A stretch of 64,000 bases of DNA from contig VMSW01000007.1 in assembly GCA_013791955.1 (NCBI GenBank), positions 1,240,001 to 1,304,000 on the forward strand, in the 5' to 3' direction. Shown one piece after another: positions 56,773-64,000 of this stretch. Both the position numbers and the translations under genes were made by a program. The notes beneath the pieces are model-generated. The model was not told where the DNA came from and ran no database searches. It saw only the letters and a list, made by a program, of their open reading frames with translations. How positions within the stretch are numbered: the first letter of the stretch is position 1; every line of letters begins with the position of its first letter. The stretch comes from Propionicimonas sp. Lineage in GTDB: Bacteria; Actinomycetota; Actinomycetes; Propionibacteriales; Propionibacteriaceae.

Positions 56773-57644
56773 AGGCCCAACCCCAGCAGCGTGAAGACCG
56801 CCCAGCCGGCCGGTGCGGCCACCAGCATCGAATCAAGCCGGTCCATCACCCCACCATGCCCTGGCAGGAACGAACTCATGTCTTTGATGCCAACATCACG
56901 TTTGATCATTGACTCGATCAAATCACCAGCGGTGCCGAAGATGACAATCACCACCGACAGCAACAGTCCGATCCACCAGGGCTGATGCATCACGAAGATG
57001 ACATAGACGGTGCCGACCACCCCGGCCAGCAGGAATGAGCCAACCAGGCCCTCCCAGGTCTTCTTCGGGCTCACGATCGGTGCCATCGGGTGCTTGCCCA
57101 GGCTGGCACCGAGGGCGTAGCCACCGGTATCGCTGGCCACGATGCACAGGAAGATCGCCACCAGTTTCACCACGCCGTCATCTTGAGCCAGCACCAGGCC
57201 AACGAAGGAGGCGAGCAACGGCACGTAGCCGATGATGAACAAACTGGCCGCACTATCGCGGGCGTACCCACTGGCACCGCCAAACATCCGCCAGCCCAGC
57301 GCCACCAACACGGTGCCGCCGATCGTGCCCAACAGCACTACATGCCAGGCAACGTTGGTGTACTGCTGCAGCACCGCGGCGGCGTAGGTGCCACCGATGA
57401 TGACGATATTGCCGATCACCACTGGGATGATCGCCGACCGCATCCCCACCCGGCGCAGGGCCTCGTGCAGTTCCACCGCAGCCAGGCTGGTCAGCAGTAC
57501 CAACAGCGCCACGAATCCGATGGGAAACCAGGTCAAAGTGACCACGACAATGCCAAACAGGCTCAGCCCGACCGCGAGGGCCGCAGGCAGGTCTCGACCG
57601 GTCCGCGACTTCGCCGGACCTGCCTGTTCGGTATTGGTGGACAA
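56769..57644 (-). CDS. cdsA: Phosphatidate cytidylyltransferase
   Basis: Membrane enzyme forming CDP-diacylglycerol from phosphatidate and CTP, entry point to phospholipids. It has 291 residues with about eight hydrophobic helices. The signature is complete: [29 protein letters not shown] and [26 protein letters not shown] followed by MDRLDS. It follows frr by 1 base and overlaps rlmN by 4, within the conserved block tsf-pyrH-frr-cdsA-rlmN. Confidence 0.97.
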   Translation of the reverse strand: MSTNTEQAGPAKSRTGRDLPAALAVGLSLFGIVVVTLTWFPIGFVALLVLLTSLAAVELHEALRRVGMRSAIIPVVIGNIVIIGGTYAAAVLQQYTNVAWHVVLLGTIGGTVLVALGWRMFGGASGYARDSAASLFIIGYVPLLASFVGLVLAQDDGVVKLVAIFLCIVASDTGGYALGASLGKHPMAPIVSPKKTWEGLVGSFLLAGVVGTVYVIFVMHQPWWIGLLLSVVIVIFGTAGDLIESMIKRDVGIKDMSSFLPGHGGVMDRLDSMLVAAPAGWAVFTLLGLGL

Positions 57645-57645
57645 A

Positions 57646-58203
57646 CTAAACCTCGATCAATTCGGCTTCCTTGGCCTTCAGCAACTCATCGACTTCGTCG
57701 GTGTGCTTCTTAGTGGCCGCATCCAACAGCTTCTCTGCACCGCGCGAGTCGTCCTCGCCGATCTCCTTGTCCTTGAGCAGCTTGTGCACGCCCTCGATCG
57801 AATGGCGCCGGATGTTTCGCACCGCAACTCGGCCCTCTTCGGCCTTGTGTCGGGCGAGCTTGATGTATTCCTTGCGCCGCTCCTCAGTCAACTGGGGCAG
57901 CACGATCCGAATCAGGTTGCCATCATTGGCCGGGTTCACGCCGAGGTCGGAATCACGAATTGCCTTCTCGATGCCAGCCATCGCGCCACGGTCAAAGGGA
58001 CTGATCAACACCGTCCGCGCTTCGGGAAGCTGGAAAGTGGCCAACTGCTGAAGCGGCGTCGGCGCACCGTAGTAGTCGACCAGCAGCTTGTTGAACATGG
58101 CCGGATGCGCGCGCCCGGTCCGGATTGCCGCGAACTCCTCCCGGGTGTGTTCTACTGCCCCGGCCATCTTGTGCTGGGCCTCGGTGACGATCTCTGAAAT
58201 CAC
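57646..58203 (-). CDS. frr: Ribosome recycling factor
   Basis: Splits post-termination ribosomes together with EF-G. It has exactly 185 residues, the standard length, when begun at the GTG 58203 (MISEIVTEAQHKMAGAVEH), with AAGGGA upstream. Conserved blocks are TGRAHPAMFNKLLVDYYGAPTPL, RTVLISPFDRGAM, GNLIRIVLPQLTEERRKEYIK and VRNIRRHS. A frame extension upstream overlaps pyrH and is not conserved in character. It is placed 34 bases after pyrH. Confidence 0.97.
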   Translation of the reverse strand: MISEIVTEAQHKMAGAVEHTREEFAAIRTGRAHPAMFNKLLVDYYGAPTPLQQLATFQLPEARTVLISPFDRGAMAGIEKAIRDSDLGVNPANDGNLIRIVLPQLTEERRKEYIKLARHKAEEGRVAVRNIRRHSIEGVHKLLKDKEIGEDDSRGAEKLLDAATKKHTDEVDELLKAKEAELIEV

Positions 58204-58237
58204 TTCAGCTGTCCCTTCAGTTTCTGACTGCGCTCCG

Positions 58238-59928
<1,691 letters not shown>

Positions 59929-59944
59929 AAGACTTCCTTCTTCC

Positions 59945-60994
59945 TTACTTGGTCTTCGAGGAGTCGGCCTTGTCCTCAGCGTCAGCCTTGGGTGCGGGCT
60001 TGGCGCGCGGGGCCTTGGCGGGCTTCGCAACCTCAGCCTCAACGACCTCGGCTTCGACGACCTCAGCAGCCGGAACCTCAACAGCCTCGACGGCTTCCTC
60101 GACGACCTCAGCAGCGGGAGCCTCTTCAACGACCTCAGCTGCCGGAGCTTCAACGGCCTCGACGGCTTCGACGGCTTCCTCAGCAGCGGGTGCCTCAGCG
60201 GCGACCGGTGCGGCCTCAGCGGCTTCAGCCGAACCGGAGGACAGCAAATCGCGCTCCCAATCGGGCATTGGCTCGGATTCTTCACCGGAGGCGGCGGCAC
60301 CGCTGGAGCGGGACAGCAGGCCCTCAGCGACGGCGTCGGCCAGGACGCGGGTCAGCAGCGCGACGGAACGGATCGCATCGTCGTTACCCGGAATCGGGAA
60401 ATCGACCTGATCGGGATCGCAGTTGGTATCGAGGATGCCCACGATCGGAATGTGCAGCTTGCGCGCCTCATCGATCGCCAGGTGCTCCTTGTTGGTGTCG
60501 ACCACCCAGATGGCCTGCGGCAGCTTGTGCATGTCGCGGATGCCACCAAGGGTCTTGGCCAGCTTGTCCTTCTTGCGCTTCTGCTGAAGCAGTTCCTTCT
60601 TGGTCAGACCGGAGGCAGCGACGTCGTCGAAGTTGAGGCCTTCCAGCTCCTTCATCTTCGAGATGCGCTTGCTGATGGTGCCGAAGTTGGTGAGCATGCC
60701 GCCAAGCCAACGCTGGTTCACATAAGGCATGCCAACGCGGGTCGCCTGCTCGGCGATCGCTTCCTGGGCCTGCTTCTTGGTGCCGATGAACAGCACCTGG
60801 CCGCCCTTGGCGACAATGTCCTTGATGAAGGCGTAGGCAGTGTCGATGTAGGACAGCGACTGCTGCAGGTCGATGATGTAGATGCCGTTGCGCTCAGTGA
60901 GAATGAAGCGCTTCATCTTCGGGTTCCAACGTCGGGTCTGATGCCCAAAATGCACGCCACTGTCGAGCAGTTGACGCGAGGTAACGACGGCCAT
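59945..60994 (-). CDS. rpsB: 30S ribosomal protein S2 with long Glu/Ala/Val-rich C-terminal tail
   Basis: Component of the small ribosomal subunit, 349 residues. The S2 fold ([73 protein letters not shown]) ends near residue 250. The last about 90 residues form a low-complexity tail of repeated Glu-Ala-Val-Glu and Ala-Ala-Glu-Val-Val-Glu units, ending in a Lys/Ala-rich stretch. Extended S2 tails occur in actinobacteria, but this one is long and internally repetitive. AAAGGAA precedes the ATG at 60994. The leader contains a hairpin at 61152-61172. Confidence 0.96.
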   Translation of the reverse strand: MAVVTSRQLLDSGVHFGHQTRRWNPKMKRFILTERNGIYIIDLQQSLSYIDTAYAFIKDIVAKGGQVLFIGTKKQAQEAIAEQATRVGMPYVNQRWLGGMLTNFGTISKRISKMKELEGLNFDDVAASGLTKKELLQQKRKKDKLAKTLGGIRDMHKLPQAIWVVDTNKEHLAIDEARKLHIPIVGILDTNCDPDQVDFPIPGNDDAIRSVALLTRVLADAVAEGLLSRSSGAAASGEESEPMPDWERDLLSSGSAEAAEAAPVAAEAPAAEEAVEAVEAVEAPAAEVVEEAPAAEVVEEAVEAVEVPAAEVVEAEVVEAEVAKPAKAPRAKPAPKADAEDKADSSKTK

Positions 60995-61151
60995 GGCCGT
61001 TCCTTTCTGCGTGGGTCTGGGCATAGCCCGCCCCACTGGGGTTATCCGGACCGAGCTCTTCGGTCCACCTGACGCAGTCGCCTTCTCGTCCACCCCGTAG
61101 GGACCCTGGACTTACGGCCCGTCATGACGACGGTCGGACTGCGTGCGAAGT

Positions 61152-61172
61152 CAACTCGGATTGGCCGAGTTG
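61152..61172 (-). promoter_or_regulatory. Hairpin in the rpsB leader or divergent promoter region
   Basis: CAACTCGG and CCGAGTTG form a perfect 8-bp stem with a 5-base loop, about 160 bases upstream of rpsB. It could be part of an S2-binding leader or an operator. The region 61173-61297 contains also an inverted pair TTGTGGA/TCCACAA and no gene. Confidence 0.35.
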
Positions 61173-61297
61173 CGCCCAGGATTCTACGCCCGAATCACTG
61201 CCCAAGGCGAACTGAGACCTTGTGGACGCTTGCGGGGCCATCCACAATGCCGATCCCGGCTGAACATCTCCAGCTCCAGGTGCCAATACTGCCTTAC

Positions 61298-62227
61298 ATG
61301 TTCAGCATTCGTTCGCTACTGATTGGCCTGCTTACGGCGACGCTCTGGCTCAGTTCTGGCCCCAGCGCCCGAGCCGTTGCGGCCGTGCCCCCAGTGAATG
61401 GCCCCATCGTGCGGGGGTTCGATCCCCCAGACCAGCCCTGGGGCTCAGGACACCGCGGCATCGACCTGGTGTCCTCTCCCGGAACCGCGGTAGTGGCGGT
61501 AATGGACGGACGGGTCTCCTTCGTCGGCAGGATTGCCGGCCAGGGTGTGGTCACCGTGGCTCACGGCGACACTCGAACCACTTATCAGCCGGTCTCGGCC
61601 ACCGTCGCGGTCGGCCAGGAGGTCACCGCCGGCGAGCAATTGGGCAACCTCACCGCCGGGCATCCCTGCAGCGGCGGCACTTGTGTCCACCTGGGCTGGC
61701 TTCGCGGCGATACCTATCTTGACCCGAGCACCCTGTTTCCACCGGTCGAGGTGCGACTGCTGCCAGCTGGCTCGGCTGAGCTCGCCGCCAAGTTGGCCGC
61801 TCAGCGGGCGGCCCAGCTCAGGGTCGGCTCCCCCGGCCTGCTGCAGCGTCCAGTGCCGGGAGAAATCGGCTCAAGGTTCGGCATGCGAATGCACCCGATC
61901 TTTCACGTCTGGCGGATGCACAGCGGGGTTGATATCGGCGCCTCCTGCGGCACGCCGATCAAGGCGGCCGCTGCTGGGGTGGTGATCGGCAGCTCCTACG
62001 ACTCGGCCAGTGGCCACCGACTTACCATCGACCACGGCAAGGTGGGCGCGCATCGGCTGGTCACGGTCTATCTGCACGCCCGCAGTTATTCGGTGCGAGT
62101 GGGCCAGCAGGTAACCGGCGGGCAGGTGGTTGGCAAAGTCGGCTCCACTGGCTGGAGCACCGGGTGCCACCTGCATTTCAGCGTGTTGCTGGACGGTCGG
62201 CTTGTTGATCCCGAGCGCTACCTGTGA
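61298..62227 (+). CDS. Secreted M23 peptidase-like protein with two LytM domains
   Basis: Exported protein of 309 residues. It has a signal peptide (MFSIRSLLIGLLTATLWLSS, ending near ARA) and then a first LytM-like domain (about 40-145) with GHRGIDLVS, TTYQPVSA and CVHLGW. There the final HxH is HLG, so this domain is probably non-catalytic. The second domain (about 185-309) has FGMRMHPIFHVWRMHSGVD, VYLHARSY and GCHLHFSVL, a complete M23 zinc site. Such proteins cleave peptidoglycan cross-bridges or activate amidases. The ATG at 61298 is fixed by the signal peptide; no clear ribosome site precedes it, and in-frame upstream starts exist. Confidence 0.87.
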   Translation: MFSIRSLLIGLLTATLWLSSGPSARAVAAVPPVNGPIVRGFDPPDQPWGSGHRGIDLVSSPGTAVVAVMDGRVSFVGRIAGQGVVTVAHGDTRTTYQPVSATVAVGQEVTAGEQLGNLTAGHPCSGGTCVHLGWLRGDTYLDPSTLFPPVEVRLLPAGSAELAAKLAAQRAAQLRVGSPGLLQRPVPGEIGSRFGMRMHPIFHVWRMHSGVDIGASCGTPIKAAAAGVVIGSSYDSASGHRLTIDHGKVGAHRLVTVYLHARSYSVRVGQQVTGGQVVGKVGSTGWSTGCHLHFSVLLDGRLVDPERYL

Positions 62228-62254
62228 CCCCTCAGGATGTCGCAGCCGAACTCA

Positions 62255-63196
62255 TCAAGCCCGCGGGTGGGCCTGTTGATAAGCCGTCCGCAGGCGTTCG
62301 GTAGTGACGTGGGTATAGAGCTGAGTGGTGGCCAGCGATGAATGGCCCAACATCTCCTGCACCGCACGTAGGTCGGCTCCGCCTGCCAACAGGTGGGTGG
62401 CCATCGCGTGCCGCAGCCCGTGGGGACCGAGATCTGGCGCATCCGGCACGGAGCCGAGCGCGCGATGAACGATCCGCCGCACCACTCGAGGATCGATTCG
62501 CCCACCCCGATCACCCACGAACAGCGCCGAGCCGGCCGATCTTGCCGCCAAGTGGGGGCGGAGCCTGAGCCAGGCATCCAATGCCGCCAATGCCGGGGCC
62601 CCCAACGGCGCGGTTCGCTCCTTGCCCCCTTTGCCTAACACCCGCAACAGACCACGGGCGTGATCCAGATCGTCGATGTCCAACCCGCAGGCCTCTGAAA
62701 CGCGGATTCCGGCGGCGTATAGGACCTCCACGATGGCAACATCGCGACGCGCGGCGGCCACTTCCTCGGGCACTGTCGGCAGTTCGGCGTCGGCAGCCAA
62801 CGCGTCCAATACCTGGCGCATCTGGCTGATTTCCAGGGTCGGGGGCAGGCGTCGGTCAACTCTCGGCGAGCGCAGAGCTGCGGCGGGATCGCTGGCGAGG
62901 CGCCCGGTGTGGTGCGCCCAGGCGAAAAAGGAACGGGTGGCCGCTGCCCGCCGCTGCAGGGTGGCCCGCCCGGCACCGCCGGCATACATGTTGGCCAACC
63001 AGGTACGCAGGCTGGCCAGGCTCACCTGTTCGGGGTTGGGCTCACCGACTCGCTCCAGATGGCCGAATAGCGCCCGCAGATCGCCCAGATAGGCCCGCAC
63101 CGTGTGCGGCGAACAGCCCCGCTCCAGCCGCAGATACTCACCAAAATCGGCCAGCAGGTGGGCCACGGCGGGCGAAAGCTCCACATCGGACTGCAT
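62255..63196 (-). CDS. xerC: Tyrosine recombinase XerC
   Basis: Chromosome dimer resolvase acting at dif, 313 residues from the ATG at 63196 (MQSDVELSPAVAHLLADFGEYL). The N-terminal SAM-like core-binding domain (RGCSPHTVRAYLGDLRALF) is followed by the catalytic domain with Arg in AGIRVSEACGL, Lys in GKGGKERTAPL, HGLRH, LGHSS and the nucleophile Tyr in TTQLYTHV. Location near rpsB and the M23 gene is typical for the chromosomal XerC of actinobacteria, so this is a housekeeping recombinase rather than an integrase. It is convergent with the M23 gene (27 bases). Confidence 0.94.
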   Translation of the reverse strand: MQSDVELSPAVAHLLADFGEYLRLERGCSPHTVRAYLGDLRALFGHLERVGEPNPEQVSLASLRTWLANMYAGGAGRATLQRRAAATRSFFAWAHHTGRLASDPAAALRSPRVDRRLPPTLEISQMRQVLDALAADAELPTVPEEVAAARRDVAIVEVLYAAGIRVSEACGLDIDDLDHARGLLRVLGKGGKERTAPLGAPALAALDAWLRLRPHLAARSAGSALFVGDRGGRIDPRVVRRIVHRALGSVPDAPDLGPHGLRHAMATHLLAGGADLRAVQEMLGHSSLATTQLYTHVTTERLRTAYQQAHPRA

Positions 63197-63283
63197 GCGC
63201 CCAGCGTCACCCCCTGGTGCCGGAGGCGCAAGCGGACTCGCCAACAGCCTTAAGATGGCCGGAGTTCTGAGAGGAGTCGTGGA

Positions 63284-63874
63284 GTGGATATTGAGGAGTT
63301 CCTGACTGGGGGGAAGCTACGCCGAATCACCCGCTGGGGTGAGGACGTCATGCATGCCAAGACCAGGCCGGTGACCGAATTCGACGAGGAACTCCACACC
63401 CTCATCCGAGACATGTTCACCACCATGGCCGACTCCCATGGCGTCGGCTTAGCCGCAACCCAGGTGGGGGTCGACTTGGCCGTCTTCATCTACGACTGCC
63501 CCGACGCCGACGATGTTTACCACCACGGGATCGTCTGCAATCCGGAAGTGAAGCTCCCCGAAGGCGACAAACGCAACTTCGAATCCACCGAAGAAGGCTG
63601 CCTATCCCTTCCCGGGGCCTACCAGCCATTGGCCCGGCCCGACAAAGCAACAGTCAGCGGCCAGGACCCTTGGGGAAACCCGGTCACAGTAGAGGGCACC
63701 GGCCTGCTGGCCCGCTGCTTCCAGCACGAAACCGACCATCTCAATGGCACCGTCTTTGGTGATCGCCTCTCCACCCGATTGCGCCGCAAGCTGTACGCCC
63801 AAGCCGAGGAGCTGGCCCACCTTTACCCATCGGACTGGCCGTTGACTCCGCGGGCGACCTCAGCCGACGGCTAG
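63284..63874 (+). CDS. def: Peptide deformylase
   Basis: Removes the N-formyl group from nascent proteins. It has 196 residues starting at GTG 63284, with GAGGAG 7 bases upstream. The three family motifs are intact: GVGLAATQVG, EGCLSLPG with the metal Cys and QHETDHLNG with HExxH. The stop overlaps by 4 bases the stop of the convergent methyltransferase gene (CTAG read on both strands). Confidence 0.96.
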   Translation: MDIEEFLTGGKLRRITRWGEDVMHAKTRPVTEFDEELHTLIRDMFTTMADSHGVGLAATQVGVDLAVFIYDCPDADDVYHHGIVCNPEVKLPEGDKRNFESTEEGCLSLPGAYQPLARPDKATVSGQDPWGNPVTVEGTGLLARCFQHETDHLNGTVFGDRLSTRLRRKLYAQAEELAHLYPSDWPLTPRATSADG

Positions 63875-64000
63875 TCGACGCGCTCGCCAAGCGCGTAACA
63901 GGCAACGGCTGCGGCTGCGGCCACATTGAGCGAGTCGATTCCCGCCCGCATTGGGATTCGCACGGCCACATCCGCTTGGCTGGTCCACTTCGAGCTCAGG
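63871..64000 (-). CDS. SpoU/TrmH-family RNA 2'-O-methyltransferase, C-terminal end only
   Basis: The minus strand from the window end reads SKWTSQADVAVRIPM, RAGIDSLNVAAAAAVACY and ALGERVD before a TAG. The block IPM followed by IDSLNVAAA is motif 3 of the SpoU (SPOUT) methyltransferases, where the knot binds S-adenosylmethionine. Only the last 42 residues are inside the window. The target, rRNA or tRNA ribose, cannot be told. Confidence 0.88.
   Translation of the reverse strand, partial: LSSKWTSQADVAVRIPMRAGIDSLNVAAAAAVACYALGERVD

Noticed and set aside
61220-61247. Pair of DnaA-box-like sequences TTGTGGA and TCCACAA
   Set aside because: Each matches only about 7 of 9 positions and there is no cluster or AT-rich element; an origin is not supported.
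62255-63196. Tyrosine recombinase as a phage or island integrase
   Set aside because: Sequence layout and housekeeping neighbours fit chromosomal XerC; no tRNA attachment site or cargo is seen.

Overview
The window is high-GC DNA with the gene content of an actinobacterium (Actinomycetota). Pointers are a PknG-type kinase cluster, a GDH-180-type NAD-glutamate dehydrogenase, DUF3107, DUF2505, DUF6912 and Rv3235-like proteins, an ImuA'/ImuB/DnaE2 mutasome behind a GAAC-N4-GTTC LexA box, and the block rpsB-tsf-pyrH-frr-cdsA-rlmN near dxr-rseP-ispG. A member of the Propionibacteriales is plausible, but no marker here proves it. It looks chromosomal. I saw no tRNA, rRNA, CRISPR array or transposase gene.

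1-8 kb: a tightly overlapping operon encodes a GlnX-like four-helix membrane sensor (cut by the window edge), a coiled-coil protein, a PknG-like kinase, a PP2C phosphatase, a VWA protein and an FHA protein. Kinase, phosphatase and FHA protein share a GYCDVCG-type zinc-finger module, so this looks like one signalling complex (a TerY-P-like triad built on PknG). 8-12 kb: a secreted BNR/FlgD-Ig protein, a DUF3107 protein and a DEAD-box RNA helicase that appears to start at CTG. 12-15.6 kb: a truncated RHS protein with a Hint domain and a PD-(D/E)XK-like toxin tip, a coupled candidate immunity gene and a Hint scar.

15.7-27.7 kb: trpS; the large glutamate dehydrogenase with a coupled PHP phosphoesterase; a DUF2505 protein; a Ski2-like DUF3516 helicase; a UPF0303 protein; and a divergent tryptophanase/tyrosine phenol-lyase family enzyme. 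27.7-33.7 kb: the SOS mutasome. Its dnaE2 carries an in-frame cluster of a REP-like repeat that also lies just outside the gene. 33.7-44.3 kb: M1 peptidase, two paired small membrane proteins, a MerR/GyrI pair, pruA, ku, DUF6912, a WS/DGAT-like protein and two DUF3137-like paralogues.

44.4-64 kb: mostly housekeeping genes: secA, ispG-GNAT, dxr-rseP, an LOG-family protein, an ABC-F ATPase, rlmN, cdsA, frr, pyrH, tsf, rpsB, a double-LytM M23 protein, xerC, def and the 3' end of a SpoU-type methyltransferase. The ABC-F gene is preceded by a 13-codon leader ORF and a hairpin that buries its Shine-Dalgarno sequence. This looks like a ribosome-mediated attenuator and, with the signalling cluster and the repeat-invaded dnaE2, is the most interesting item here.
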